A stretch of 64,000 bases of DNA, taken from assembly GCF_022870865.1 (NCBI RefSeq), contig NZ_CP091508.1, positions 992,001 to 1,056,000 on the forward strand, in the 5' to 3' direction. The position numbers were made by a program, and so were the translations under genes. The stretch comes from Uruburuella testudinis. Its GTDB lineage: Bacteria > Pseudomonadota > Gammaproteobacteria > Burkholderiales > Neisseriaceae. This document shows, piece after piece, positions 34,954 to 44,987 of this stretch; positions within the stretch are counted from its first letter, which is position 1; the number at the start of each line of letters is the position of its first letter. The notes below the pieces were generated by a model. The model saw only the letters and a program-made list of their open reading frames with translations. It was not told the DNA's origin and made no database searches.

Positions 34954-37332
34954 TTAAATTTTAATAACGGCCATTAATGCGATATTGCGCGGGCGGGTTT
35001 CGGCGCCGCCGTATGCTTTGATTTCGGCGGCATCCCCTGTACCTACTGCTTGCTCGGAGCCCGAGCCGCCGGCATCGCCACCGGTTAGGGAACCACTGTA
35101 TGGTGGCCGCAGCATTTGATTGAAAATGCCGTTGGCGTGATTGTGACTTCGGACTTCATCAGCTTGTCGGCTTCCTAAAACGCGACTTTTATCGACACCC
35201 CTCCCATCGTCCCAGCCGCGCACAAATTCGCCGCGCAGGTCAGGCAGATTGAATGTGGTTGAGCCGTCGCCTGCGCCGTAGCGGGTGCCGATGGCGGCAT
35301 ATAAAGCGGCATAGGTGGTGCGCGATACTGCTGCGCCGTTGGCTTTGAGCCAGCCGGCAGGTGTGGTTGTGCCGGCGACAAAGGCAACAGTCCCGACCGG
35401 CGCAGCTCGAGCCGCTGCGTCGTAAGCAGCTTTGACGGCTTTGCTGGTTGCAAACTTGTTTGTATCGTTAAGATTGACTGCGTCGCTGCGGTCACGCCAA
35501 AGCACCACGCGTTGACCGTCATAGTGCAGCTCCCCCGCATCTTTAAGCGCCAAATATTTATTGCTGATCGGATTGTGCAAATAAATATCTGCGCTGCCCA
35601 TTCCGATCACTGCCCATTCGTTTTTTGCAGAGCCTTTAAAGCGCAACCCTCCAGCAAAATCCCACCGCTGAAGTGCTGTTTTAATGCCATCAACAGTTTG
35701 ATTGCCGGTAAGCTTGACCACTTGATTGTCATTGGCTTTGGCGCGATTCAGCGCAGCCACACTGATACCGGCAAAAGTGCCGTCCCCGGCCACGGATAAG
35801 GTTTGGTCGGTAAATTTATAAGTAAAACCGGCGCGGTTAGCGGGCACATCTAAAAATACCAATTGGTTGTTTATGCGATGCAGGCCGATACCGATGTTGT
35901 CGTTAAGCATTAGTGCACCATGATCGCCGAGCATGTTGATATGGCTGCGCCAGTTGTATAAAGATAAATTAGCCGCTCCGCTGATTTTGAGCTGGTTTGC
36001 AAAGGTTTTAATACCGGCGACAGTTTGATTGCCGCTGGTTTTAACGGTTTTGCCAAGCTCGGCGGTAACGGTATCCGCGTAACCGGCGTTATTACTGATT
36101 GCTGCGGCAAGCTCTTTCAATGTGTTGAGCGCAGCAGGAGCGTCATCAATCAATCCGTTGATGGCACCCGTCAGCTCGGCTTTAGTTGCCGCGTCAGTGA
36201 TGCCGTAGCCCGATAATGTCGTAGCTTTATTTGCCTTTGGCGCAACGGCATCAGCAACATACGATTGATAGGCCACCGTCTCATTTTTATTAAGCGGCGG
36301 AAACCGGATATACAGGCTGCCGCCGCCGGAGGGCTTCGCAAACAAAAAATTCATACGCGGGTCACCGGCACCGGCCGGATTGACTTCAACCACCCACTTG
36401 CCGCCGTCATTTGTGGGCATCGCCAAACGCCCCCAATTATTATTGTTGATAGTGAGATAGCCGTTTAAGTCTTGGCTGCCGCTGTTGCCCAGCACATCAG
36501 TTTTATCGGCTTTTTCCTGTGCCAGTTTTTTACCCATCGCGGCGCTTAGTGCGGCCGTGAAGCTGTCGGATGTGAGCGTATTGGTCACTTCCCCTATAAT
36601 GCGCCACGCTGAATAAACGCCCGCGCCGTCTGAATGGCGGATATACAACAGCTGCCAGTCATATGGGATATACAATTGAATGCCTTGATAAGCCGCCGGC
36701 ATCACCAGCAGCGTGCCCGCTTTTTTGGCCGGATAGTTTAGCGCATCAGTCGCCCCGGCATTGCCGCCTTGATGCCAAACGCCGTAGCCTGCGGTGCCTT
36801 TAACATCATTGAGATTACGGCTACCGAGCGAGCCGCGCAGCTTAAACGCCTCGTCGCCGAGGCCGGCGATTAAATCGGCCAGCACTTTGCCTTGAGCCGC
36901 GGTGAGCGCTTTTGATTTGTCGGTGCTGGTGAGCGCATCGACAAGCATCACGATACCGGCCACGGTAGTGCTGGCTTTGTCGATGCTGTGGCTGTGGGTG
37001 CCGCTGATGGCCGCGTCGGTTGAGGTGGCGGTGATTTTACTGGGCTTGCCCATGCTCAACACACGGTTGGCCGACAAGTTGCCGCCACCGGTGAGACCTG
37101 CGCCAGCGGTGATGGCGGTGGCTTTGAGGGCAAATGCCTGTTCGGCAGCGGTTTTATTGCTGCCGATGCTGGCCACGGCTTTGGCCAGCTCGGTTTTAAG
37201 CCAGAGGGTGCGGCTGGCCAACTGGCGGGTTGGCTTATTGTCGATACCGTTTTCACCACCCATTACCGGGTCGGAGGTTTCCCATTGATAGATACCGGCT
37301 TCCCATGTCGCCGTTTCGCGTAAATTTGCCAT
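34954..37332 (-). CDS. Tail fibre protein with collar domain
   Basis: A 792-residue fibre. The start (MANLRETATWEAGIYQWETS) is the baseplate-binding part; the middle has repeated SGNQTVAGIKTF / LTGNQTVDGIKTA units; the end is a tail-collar domain (GTVAFVAGTTTPAGWLKANG, FNLPDLRGEFVRGWDDGRG) and a receptor-binding tip ending RPRNIALMAVIKI. It recognises the host surface. It is on the same strand as the baseplate genes and starts 2 bp before the preceding gene's stop region ends. Confidence 0.9.
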   Translation of the reverse strand: MANLRETATWEAGIYQWETSDPVMGGENGIDNKPTRQLASRTLWLKTELAKAVASIGSNKTAAEQAFALKATAITAGAGLTGGGNLSANRVLSMGKPSKITATSTDAAISGTHSHSIDKASTTVAGIVMLVDALTSTDKSKALTAAQGKVLADLIAGLGDEAFKLRGSLGSRNLNDVKGTAGYGVWHQGGNAGATDALNYPAKKAGTLLVMPAAYQGIQLYIPYDWQLLYIRHSDGAGVYSAWRIIGEVTNTLTSDSFTAALSAAMGKKLAQEKADKTDVLGNSGSQDLNGYLTINNNNWGRLAMPTNDGGKWVVEVNPAGAGDPRMNFLFAKPSGGGSLYIRFPPLNKNETVAYQSYVADAVAPKANKATTLSGYGITDAATKAELTGAINGLIDDAPAALNTLKELAAAISNNAGYADTVTAELGKTVKTSGNQTVAGIKTFANQLKISGAANLSLYNWRSHINMLGDHGALMLNDNIGIGLHRINNQLVFLDVPANRAGFTYKFTDQTLSVAGDGTFAGISVAALNRAKANDNQVVKLTGNQTVDGIKTALQRWDFAGGLRFKGSAKNEWAVIGMGSADIYLHNPISNKYLALKDAGELHYDGQRVVLWRDRSDAVNLNDTNKFATSKAVKAAYDAAARAAPVGTVAFVAGTTTPAGWLKANGAAVSRTTYAALYAAIGTRYGAGDGSTTFNLPDLRGEFVRGWDDGRGVDKSRVLGSRQADEVRSHNHANGIFNQMLRPPYSGSLTGGDAGGSGSEQAVGTGDAAEIKAYGGAETRPRNIALMAVIKI

Positions 37333-37334
37333 TT

Positions 37335-37913
37335 TTATGCAGTTCCTCGATTAAATTGTCCGTTTCGTGTGGCGCGGCCGTTGTGCTGCAACGGCACGGC
37401 CAGATAGTCCAATGCAGCCAGCACACAACGCGCCGGAGCAAAAGCAGCAAGTGTCCGCCGCAATAGATAGGCTTGGTCGTTTGTAATCGGCGTTGCCAAG
37501 ATGATTCGGTAATGCGCCCACCTGTCGCTGTGGCCATGCGCGTATGTGCCGTCGCGCATAATTTCGCCATCGTGGCGCTTGTTGCCCATACCCTCGATAA
37601 TCTGCACTTCGCCAAACCCAAGGCGGCGGACGATTTCACGGATAGCCCACCGCGTGCCTTTATATCGGTGCAACTCGTATGCGCCTTTAATTAAGCGGCG
37701 GCGCGCGCTGTCAGACTCCGCCAGCCAGTAACCGTCTTCGCCGAGGATTGAGCGGCTTTCGGCCAGTATGGGCAGGTGCTCGGGCGCGACTAACTCGGTC
37801 AGTCTCAATATCAGTTTGTGTTTGTCTGCCAGCTGCAAGCCCAAACCGAGTTCTGCCAGCATTTTGTAGCGCCGATCACGCTCAATAACCGCTGCATAAG
37901 TCAGTTTTGCCAT
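37335..37913 (-). CDS. Phage tail protein I (P2 gpI-like, baseplate)
   Basis: A 192-residue baseplate protein. ELVAPEHLPILAESRSILGE, then IKGAYELHRYKGTRWAIREIVRRLGFGEVQII, is the pattern of the P2 gpI family. It lies between gpJ and the fibre gene, the conserved order. Its start codon overlaps the gpJ stop. Confidence 0.9.
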   Translation of the reverse strand: MAKLTYAAVIERDRRYKMLAELGLGLQLADKHKLILRLTELVAPEHLPILAESRSILGEDGYWLAESDSARRRLIKGAYELHRYKGTRWAIREIVRRLGFGEVQIIEGMGNKRHDGEIMRDGTYAHGHSDRWAHYRIILATPITNDQAYLLRRTLAAFAPARCVLAALDYLAVPLQHNGRATRNGQFNRGTA

Positions 37914-39046
37914 CAGCCGTCCTCTTGTTCAACACGGGTTGTGATGCGCACAGATGTGCATTTCGCCCATTCATACGGCTTTAACACCCGCGATGCGGGG
38001 CTGGTCAGCTTGACGTCATACACACCGGCTACTTTCAGCGCCGTCTGAATATCCAGTTGTACAATATCGCTGCCAAGCTGCTCTTGTTTGGCCGCTTCAT
38101 AAGCCGCCCAAGCTTGTTCTGCGGCGGTTTTAGCGTCCAGCGCATTTGTGCCTGTGAGTAAAACCAGCTCGGCGACGAGCGTGTATTTGACTTCAGTCGG
38201 CGCTCGCACGACCACCGTATCGCAAAGCGGCCGTTTCCGCTCTGCCGACAATGCGGTTTTCACTTGCGCCAGCAACTCTTCAGACGGCATGCCGGTTTTG
38301 GTTAAAACGGTTACAGCAACCGTGCCGCCGATTTCCTCATTTTTTTCGTCTAACGCATGCCCGACATGCACAGCACAGATTGCCGGTGATACAGCGCGCG
38401 CCCAATATTCATATGCACCCACCGGGCCGGCTACGCTGTAGCTTTCCGGTGCCAACATGATACGGGCGCGATATGCGGCATCGCTTTCCGTTCCCGCGCC
38501 GCCGGACGGTACGGTAATATTTACCGCGCTGACATCGGCAGCAAATACGCCCTGCAGTGTATTGATTTGACCCACCGACCAGCCGTTGCCTGCCGGTCCG
38601 CTGGTCAGGCATACTGCTTGCAAATCCACACGCGGCCGCGCGGCCGTCAGACGGCCCGGCTCAATGGTGGCAAAGACAATTTCGCCGACGGCTACTTGTG
38701 TGCCGGTCGGAATATCGACCTCGCTACGCAGGGCTTGGCCGGTAAAACGCAACGTGCAGCGCGCGGCCGATGCCTCAAGGCGCGGAGTGTTAACATCATC
38801 TCCGCATAAGTCCAACATCAAGCCGGTCGCAAATCTAACGTGCTGCTGGCGGTAAGCCTCATTCACCTGCTGCCGGGTCAACGCCTCGCGGTAAGCATAA
38901 GTATTGATAATCAAGCGTTCGATATGTGCCGGTTGCAGCGTTTTGCCGCTGTCACTTTCATATTTGGCAATCGTCTGCGCCAAAATCACGGCCAAATCGT
39001 CATCAACAACTTTCACGTCTTCGGGCTTTAAATTGCTCAAATCCAT
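37913..39046 (-). CDS. Baseplate assembly protein J
   Basis: A 377-residue baseplate wedge protein of the gpJ family. The starting SNLKPEDVKVVDDDLAVILA, central RFTGQALRSEVDIPTGTQVA and GGAGTESDAAYRARIMLAPE, and the C-terminal DVKLTSPASRVL are family features. It overlaps the gpW gene by 10 bp and the gpI gene by one base, a compact baseplate operon. Confidence 0.92.
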   Translation of the reverse strand: MDLSNLKPEDVKVVDDDLAVILAQTIAKYESDSGKTLQPAHIERLIINTYAYREALTRQQVNEAYRQQHVRFATGLMLDLCGDDVNTPRLEASAARCTLRFTGQALRSEVDIPTGTQVAVGEIVFATIEPGRLTAARPRVDLQAVCLTSGPAGNGWSVGQINTLQGVFAADVSAVNITVPSGGAGTESDAAYRARIMLAPESYSVAGPVGAYEYWARAVSPAICAVHVGHALDEKNEEIGGTVAVTVLTKTGMPSEELLAQVKTALSAERKRPLCDTVVVRAPTEVKYTLVAELVLLTGTNALDAKTAAEQAWAAYEAAKQEQLGSDIVQLDIQTALKVAGVYDVKLTSPASRVLKPYEWAKCTSVRITTRVEQEDG

Positions 39047-39411
39047 GCCGCATTCTCCAAATTCAACGTCGTGCCGTAGATCTCGCCGGATACGTCATCA
39101 GCCACGCGCCAGCGCGCGGTCATGGTGATATGCGGTGCATGGCCGCTAAACGTCACTTCTTCAACTACCGCACGGGTTTCCCACGTCTGAATGGCCAACA
39201 CGACTTCACGCACGATATTCGGCACAAACACGTCTTCCGGCGTGTCGATGTAATCAAAATGATTGCTGCCGAAATCGGGGCGGGTTACGTCCGAACCTTT
39301 GCGTGTGGACAAAATGTTATGGATACACAGATCGATGTCGTCCACGCCCTGAGCCAAGCCGTCGCCTTGCGCGAGCTGCCAATGCTTGGAAATCGGTATG
39401 GCGTATTGCAT
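39037..39411 (-). CDS. Baseplate assembly protein W (gp25-like)
   Basis: A 124-residue gpW/gp25 family baseplate protein (ISKHWQLAQGDGLAQGVDDI, CIHNILSTRKGSDVTRPDFG, NIVREVVLAIQTWETR). The ATG follows directly on a hairpin and a run of seven T, and its only ribosome-binding candidate, AGGGA, lies in the 3' arm of that hairpin. Confidence 0.88.
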   Translation of the reverse strand: MQYAIPISKHWQLAQGDGLAQGVDDIDLCIHNILSTRKGSDVTRPDFGSNHFDYIDTPEDVFVPNIVREVVLAIQTWETRAVVEEVTFSGHAPHITMTARWRVADDVSGEIYGTTLNLENAAWI

Positions 39412-39446
39412 AAAAAAATCCCTGTATCACTATAGATACAGGGATT
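39412..39446 (-). terminator. Hairpin with U-run abutting the gpW start codon
   Basis: On the minus strand AATCCCTGTATC-TATAGT-GATACAGGGATT forms a 12-bp stem followed by seven T and then ATG. It is a terminator in form, and also hides the AGGGA ribosome site. Confidence 0.75.
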
Positions 39447-39488
39447 GTAGATAAGGCCGTCTGAAACTGCTTTTAATGCGGATTAAAA

Positions 39489-40070
39489 CTACATTTTTGC
39501 TTTAGATGTTTGACCGCCGCTATCGCCGGTGTGCGTGTGATCGGGCAGGCTGATGCCTTTGGACTTGATATCGCCGCTCGCTTCAATTGCACCGTCGATT
39601 TTAGCCGCCGCCCCATTGCCGCCTTGACCGCTCAAGCCTTCGGTGTAGGTCAACAGACCGTTTACAGTCAGCGTTTTCTCAACCACCGTATCGGCATCAA
39701 TCGTTACCACGCCATCGGTCTTAACCAACACATTGCCGCTTGAGCGGTCATGTTCAATTACCGTGCCATTTTTAAAGCGGCGCACCCATTTGTCTTTGCT
39801 GCTGGCCGGCGGCTTATCGGCCGTGCTGTAAATCGCGCCAATCACGCAGCCGTTTTCACCGCGAGCGTCCAGCAGGCAAATCACTTGCTCGCCTTCGTCG
39901 GGCAGGCTGTAAAACTGATTGCCACCGGCGGCAGGCGTAATCATCGGCAGCCAGTCTGTTTCCATATCCTCAAGCGCGGGGATTCTCACGCGCAGATTGT
40001 GACCGGCTTCATCCACCGCCGACACCATACCGAATTGCAGGGTTGCGGTGAAATCATGAGTTTGCGGCAT
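39489..40070 (-). CDS. Baseplate spike protein V
   Basis: A 193-residue gpV-family spike. An N-terminal OB-fold (VSAVDEAGHNLRVRIPALED, SLPDEGEQVICLLDARGENG) is followed by beta-helical repeats and the tip segment LPDHTHTGDSGG, whose His-x-His binds iron at the spike apex in P2 gpV. It punctures the outer membrane. ATG 40070 (MPQTHDF) is the usual start; longer upstream starts overlap the gpD gene. Confidence 0.9.
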   Translation of the reverse strand: MPQTHDFTATLQFGMVSAVDEAGHNLRVRIPALEDMETDWLPMITPAAGGNQFYSLPDEGEQVICLLDARGENGCVIGAIYSTADKPPASSKDKWVRRFKNGTVIEHDRSSGNVLVKTDGVVTIDADTVVEKTLTVNGLLTYTEGLSGQGGNGAAAKIDGAIEASGDIKSKGISLPDHTHTGDSGGQTSKAKM

Positions 40071-41154
40071 CGGTTTTCTCCTCATCATCGATATACTCAA
40101 TCATCTTAATCTCCAGCTCGGTGGTGTAGCCGCTGCTGCGGCGATATTCATGCCGCGCCTGTTTTACCAGATACTTTCCGGAAAACTTACCCATGTTTTT
40201 CAGGCGCACGGTTTGCCCGGCCACCAGCAGCGCATTGCCAAACAAAGTGATGTTTCCGGCGCATTGGTCGTCTTGCGCTTCGGCCAATGTGGCATCCGCA
40301 CGGGCATTAAGCTGGGCTTGACTCTCTCCTTTGTTGGGGACGATTTTCAACGTGTCGCCGGTGTGGCCGCGTTTGGATTTCGGGCGCAAAGGCTTGGTTT
40401 TACGCATAGCCGACACCGTTTTTTTGGTTTTCGGGTCGTAACCGCGCATTTCCACTTGTGTCGGCACGCCTTTAATCAGGTCGCGCAGACGGATTCGCAC
40501 CATGTCTTCCGGGCTTAATACCACCACGGCTTCACGCTCTTTCAGCGCGGCGTTATCGGTAAATACCAGCTTATTCCCGACAAGCTTGAAGGTGTGGCCA
40601 TACTCTTTGGCCAAACGGCTCAAAAATTCGATATCGCGCTCCTGATACTGGGTCACACGCTTGATTTTGATGTCTTTCACTTGGCCGTCGGGCTGTAATT
40701 TCAGACGGCCTGCCACTTGGCGCACAATCTCGGCCAGCGTGGTATTTTCATACGGTCTGCCTTTTAAAGTGCGGCTGGCTTTGGTAATACCCGCCGACAA
40801 TGCCTTCAGACTCACCGTTGACGGCGGGTGGTTGTACTCAATCTCGGCAATCTCAAAGCTGCCCAAAGCAACCAAGCCGGTGAATCGGTCGCCCAAACTT
40901 AATGCCAGCGCATCGCCTTGCTCGGGATACCAGCCACGCAGCCAGCGCCCGTCGGTGTCTTCAAGCTCCACTTGCAACTCATCAGATTGCCCCTCAAGAT
41001 AATCGGTGTACACAAACGAAATCAAATAAGGGGCAATATCCCCGGTGATATCCTTGTTTTCATAGCTCAGCGTGAAATCCGGCTTAGTCACCGGATGAGT
41101 GCCACCTGCACCGCCTTGAGCGGCCAAGCCGGACAATAAACCCTTAATATCCAT
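40054..41154 (-). CDS. Phage late control D protein (gpD, baseplate hub)
   Basis: A 366-residue hub protein of the gpD family: KPDFTLSYENKDITGDIAPY, SFVYTDYLEGQSDELQVELED, TQYQERDIEFLSRLAKEYGH, and a long tail. It forms the ring between tail tube and spike. ATG 41154 gives MDIKGLLSGLA; the longer frame upstream overlaps gpX. It overlaps the spike gene by 17 bp. Confidence 0.9.
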   Translation of the reverse strand: MDIKGLLSGLAAQGGAGGTHPVTKPDFTLSYENKDITGDIAPYLISFVYTDYLEGQSDELQVELEDTDGRWLRGWYPEQGDALALSLGDRFTGLVALGSFEIAEIEYNHPPSTVSLKALSAGITKASRTLKGRPYENTTLAEIVRQVAGRLKLQPDGQVKDIKIKRVTQYQERDIEFLSRLAKEYGHTFKLVGNKLVFTDNAALKEREAVVVLSPEDMVRIRLRDLIKGVPTQVEMRGYDPKTKKTVSAMRKTKPLRPKSKRGHTGDTLKIVPNKGESQAQLNARADATLAEAQDDQCAGNITLFGNALLVAGQTVRLKNMGKFSGKYLVKQARHEYRRSSGYTTELEIKMIEYIDDEEKTDAANS

Positions 41155-41164
41155 CTCAACCTTC

Positions 41165-41383
41165 CTAGCGCATCCACGGCGGTAAAACGGCCTGACTGTT
41201 TTTCGGTTTGCTTTCCAGCACCGGCACAAACACTGTCAAGCCGCTGGTAAACTCCTCGGCCAACGGCAAATGCGGGTTGGCCGCAATCAAGCCGTCAATC
41301 AGCAGCGCATTGCCGTAGTGCTTGTGGGCAATCAAATCCCAGCGGTCACCGTCTTTGGTGGTGTAGCGGATAACTGCACTCAT
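41165..41383 (-). CDS. Tail protein X (LysM-like)
   Basis: A 72-residue gpX protein with one LysM-like unit (YTTKDGDRWDLIAHKHYGNALLIDGLIAANP) and ending AVLPPWMR. It is a small tail component present in P2- and Mu-type phages. ATG 41383 overlaps the gpU stop (ATGA). Confidence 0.88.
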   Translation of the reverse strand: MSAVIRYTTKDGDRWDLIAHKHYGNALLIDGLIAANPHLPLAEEFTSGLTVFVPVLESKPKNSQAVLPPWMR

Positions 41384-42276
41384 AAATCCCTCCGCGTGGC
41401 CAAAAAGGCCGTCAAGGTCTGCGCGGCGGCCGCACCGTTGTGCAGGCTGTCGAGTGCCGAAGTTAGGCCGTCGGCAGCGGTATCCAGCCATGTACCTTCT
41501 GAGCCGCTTTCAATACCTTGCCGCAACACCGCAACACCGCTGCTCAACTGCTGTGCAGCCTGCGCTGATTGCGCGGTAAATTGTGCCGCACCGTCTAAAT
41601 TACCCAATAAAGCCGTAACTTCAGGCAAGCCGTTCAGACGCCCTAATACGCCGCTGCCGATATTCAGCGCGTCTCCTGCCATATTCAATAAAGCGGCAGG
41701 GTCGTTGCGGATGTCTCTAGCTGCCTGAATCAGCGACTGCATTTCATCTATGCCGCTTTCCGCCGCGCGATAGACTTTCACACCGGCTTCAACCGCCTGC
41801 ATCACATCTGCCGCTTGCGCCTGCACCGACTCGGGCAACAGCGACAACAACGGATTTTGTTTGCCGCTCATAATGGCAGGCGTGGGCAGCGGGTTGTTTG
41901 GGTCGCCGACAAATTCCGTCAGCTCGACATCCAATTCACGCGCAGCGGTGCGGCCTTTGCTGTCTTGAATCAACGTGCGCTCGGTCAGGCTTTCAATCAC
42001 AAACCAGCCGACAAAGCGGCCGGAGCCATAAACCAGTGACACCGCCTGCTGTGCTTCCAAAGCCGTCAGCAAACCCTTATAAGCCGTATCGGGATTGCCC
42101 AGCATCCAATGCAGTTTTAAGCCAAAGCGCAGCGTGGTCAGGTCGTTTTCCAGCGCCTGTAAGCGCGGACGGCCTTTCAAGACTTCATGCTTGGCAAACT
42201 TGGCCGAATGCTGCGCCTCCAGGCTGGCAAAGCTTTGCAAGGTTTCAAATCTCACATCACCCAACATTGCATACAT
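41380..42276 (-). CDS. Tail protein U / DNA circularisation-type protein
   Basis: A 298-residue protein whose first 130 residues (MLGDVRFETLQSFASLEAQH, FGLKLHWMLGNPDTAYKGL, FVGWFVIESLTERTLIQDSK) form the gpU tail-terminator domain. The second half is Ala-rich and helical and is longer than in P2 gpU, suggesting an extension specific to this phage group. It lies between tape measure and gpX. Confidence 0.82.
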   Translation of the reverse strand: MYAMLGDVRFETLQSFASLEAQHSAKFAKHEVLKGRPRLQALENDLTTLRFGLKLHWMLGNPDTAYKGLLTALEAQQAVSLVYGSGRFVGWFVIESLTERTLIQDSKGRTAARELDVELTEFVGDPNNPLPTPAIMSGKQNPLLSLLPESVQAQAADVMQAVEAGVKVYRAAESGIDEMQSLIQAARDIRNDPAALLNMAGDALNIGSGVLGRLNGLPEVTALLGNLDGAAQFTAQSAQAAQQLSSGVAVLRQGIESGSEGTWLDTAADGLTSALDSLHNGAAAAQTLTAFLATRRDL

Positions 42277-44951
42277 CAGTAAGCCCTCCGTTCACGGTCG
42301 GCCATCATGCGGTGAAACAGCGTTTCAAATTCGCGCAAGCCCATTTGCAAGGCCGTCTGAATTTGAGCAGGGTCGCCGCCCGGTGCATGGATGGTCGGAT
42401 TGAAATGGATGATCACCGCCTGCTGCCGCGCTGCCTGCTGCTGTCCGGCCTCTGCCTGCCTCGCGGCGGCAAAGTCCGCGCTCGCATCCTGCATTCGCTT
42501 GGCCAGCGTATCGCGCAAAGCCGCCGCATAACCACCTAAACGTTCCCACAGGTCGAGTTTCGGTGCAGGTAGAAGCGCCGGCGGGGTAAATGAGGGTGTG
42601 GCCAAAGGCGGCACATCAGGCGCGGGCAATACTGATGATTGCGTGAAACGTCGCTGCACCGATTGAGCCACCCTGCTAATAGCCGCTAACGGCCTAGCCG
42701 TACCAGCATCAAGCCCGATTTGCAGACCTTCCATCATAAAGCCGCCGAAGCGCCTGAACAGACGGCTTGGCGAGTGGATATCGTTGGCTTTCTGAAATGC
42801 GCCGCCAAACCAGCCCGCCACACCCGAAAACCAGCCCTTGACCTCCTCAAACTTAGCTTTTAAGCCGTTCCACAAACCTTGAATAATCATACTGCCGAAG
42901 CCGGTGAAGGTGGCCGGCAGCGTGATGCCGAACCAGCTCAAGACTGCGGCAAAGGCCTGATAAAACAAACCCAGCGGCGACCAATTAACAATCGTAGCGG
43001 AAATATTTCCGATACCGCTGCTGAAAAATGCTTTGATATTTTCCCATGCGGTACTGAAAAAATTGCTCACTGTATTGGCAATACCGCCGACAAAGCTGCC
43101 CAAATCCTGCCATAGCAGTTTTGCCCCACCGACCACACCGTCCCAGTTGCGGTAGAGCATATAGGCAGCAGCGGCCAGCAAGCCCAACGCGATAAAAATC
43201 GGATTGGCCATCAGAAACAGACCGAGCTTGGCAAACGCACCGCCGATAATCGGAATCATGCGGGTAATACCCATACCCAAACCGCGCATAGCCAGCCAAG
43301 CCAGTTTACCCAAACCTACAAAACCCCGTACAAAGCCTTGGCCGAATGCCTTAATCAACGGCAATGCGGCACGCAAACCGCCTAAGGCAGATTTGACCAA
43401 GCCCACACTTTTAAAAATCAAACCGGTGCCGGAGCGGAACTTCAATACAGACAGCAGCCACGTTGCCGAAATTTTGTGCATCATAGCCGGAAAAAAAGAA
43501 AGAGCCGTGCGTGCAATATTCAGTGAAAACACACCTGCCAGCAAGCTGACTTTGAATAATGCCAGCCCGGCAACAAAACCCAATATGCTGCGGGTTGCAG
43601 CAGGGTTTGCACGTGCCCAGTCGGTCAGACCGGCAATCATGGGTTTGATGAAATCCAGCAAACTGTTCACAGCGGGCAACAAGGTAGAGCCGACTGTAAT
43701 TGCCAGCTCGGCCATATGGTTTTTCAGGGTTTGCCAACTGGCCGCTGTAGTTTCGGCACGCGCCTGAAACTCTTTATCCATACTGCCCAAAAATTTTAGC
43801 GAGCCATCGGCATTGGTATCTTTCAAACGTTTGATAGCCGCTTCATAGGTATCCAGGCCCCCCACCAGAGCCGCCACATCATCGGCATATTCCACACCAA
43901 ATAAATCTACCAAAGCACCCATCTGTTGGTCTTTGGGCAGTTTTTCCACCTGCTTCAAGAAATCCACCAAGGCTTGCTCGCCATTTTCGGCAACCGATTT
44001 TTTCAGTGTTTTGGCATCTGTGCCCATGCCTTTCAGCACTTTTTGAAATTTTGCCCCTTGCTTATCGGCAGTCATCAGCTTGGTCAGCATCCCGTTAATG
44101 GCGGTACCGGCTACCTCCGGCGTTCTGCCCAATGCAATAAAGGCATTGCCCAATGAAGCCGCCTGAAATTCAGTTAAGCCGAATTGTTTGGCCACACCGC
44201 CCACGCGCCCGAGCACATTGACAATATTCTCCGCCTTGGCCGGGCTGCTGTTAGACAGTTCATTGATGGCATCGCCAAGCTTGCCGATCTCGGCAATCGG
44301 AATCTTGTAAACATTGGCCAGTTTTGCCATCGAATCGCCGGCCTGATCGGCCGACATATCGAATGCCACACTCATTTTGGCAATCTGCTCGGTAAAACCG
44401 ATAATGTCCTGTCGTGCCACCCCCAATTGGCCGCCGCTAGCGGCAATCTGCCCCAAACTGTCGGCAGACATCGGAATGGTGCGGGTGAGCTTTAAAATAT
44501 CGTCCCCCATCTGCTTGACCTGTTCCGGCGTATCGAAATCCACCACTTTTTTAACATCAGCCATCGTAGATTCAAAATCTACGGCCAACTTCACCGGCAC
44601 AATCGCCGTGGTGGCCAGAGATGCCGTGGCTGCAACTTGCCCCAAGAGTTCGCCGCGCTGCTGTTTCAGATGGTCGCGCTGAAGCTGCACTTTACCCAAA
44701 GCCGCCTGCTTGTTACGCAGTTTGTCGATGGTAACGCCCAATTGCACATATTCATGTTTCAGCTCGCCAACCCGCTGTTTCGACATTCTCAGCGGATTCT
44801 CCAACACACCGCCCAACAACCGCTGCCGGGCAGAGAGTTTCTGTACTTCGCTGCCCAGCGTATGCATGCTGCGGCGCAACGAAGTCAGCCCGCCAATGGC
44901 TGCACCTGCGCCAAAACCGACCTTGATGCCGATTGCCAAATCTGCCGACAT
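42276..44951 (-). CDS. Tail tape measure protein (TP901 family)
   Basis: An 891-residue tape measure protein. An N-terminal coiled coil (residues 25-95) precedes the TP901 core (VDFESTMADVKKVVDFDTPE, RTIPMSADSLGQIAASGGQL, IALGRTPEVAGTAINGM, DLFGVEYADDVAALVGGLD). Several hydrophobic segments lie between residues 440 and 640, and the C-terminus is Ala/Gln-rich. Its length should set the tail length. The last base overlaps the gpU start. Confidence 0.92.
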   Translation of the reverse strand: MSADLAIGIKVGFGAGAAIGGLTSLRRSMHTLGSEVQKLSARQRLLGGVLENPLRMSKQRVGELKHEYVQLGVTIDKLRNKQAALGKVQLQRDHLKQQRGELLGQVAATASLATTAIVPVKLAVDFESTMADVKKVVDFDTPEQVKQMGDDILKLTRTIPMSADSLGQIAASGGQLGVARQDIIGFTEQIAKMSVAFDMSADQAGDSMAKLANVYKIPIAEIGKLGDAINELSNSSPAKAENIVNVLGRVGGVAKQFGLTEFQAASLGNAFIALGRTPEVAGTAINGMLTKLMTADKQGAKFQKVLKGMGTDAKTLKKSVAENGEQALVDFLKQVEKLPKDQQMGALVDLFGVEYADDVAALVGGLDTYEAAIKRLKDTNADGSLKFLGSMDKEFQARAETTAASWQTLKNHMAELAITVGSTLLPAVNSLLDFIKPMIAGLTDWARANPAATRSILGFVAGLALFKVSLLAGVFSLNIARTALSFFPAMMHKISATWLLSVLKFRSGTGLIFKSVGLVKSALGGLRAALPLIKAFGQGFVRGFVGLGKLAWLAMRGLGMGITRMIPIIGGAFAKLGLFLMANPIFIALGLLAAAAYMLYRNWDGVVGGAKLLWQDLGSFVGGIANTVSNFFSTAWENIKAFFSSGIGNISATIVNWSPLGLFYQAFAAVLSWFGITLPATFTGFGSMIIQGLWNGLKAKFEEVKGWFSGVAGWFGGAFQKANDIHSPSRLFRRFGGFMMEGLQIGLDAGTARPLAAISRVAQSVQRRFTQSSVLPAPDVPPLATPSFTPPALLPAPKLDLWERLGGYAAALRDTLAKRMQDASADFAAARQAEAGQQQAARQQAVIIHFNPTIHAPGGDPAQIQTALQMGLREFETLFHRMMADRERRAY

Positions 44952-44987
44952 GATTTACTATCCTTATAACGCTGTAAGGGGATGAAA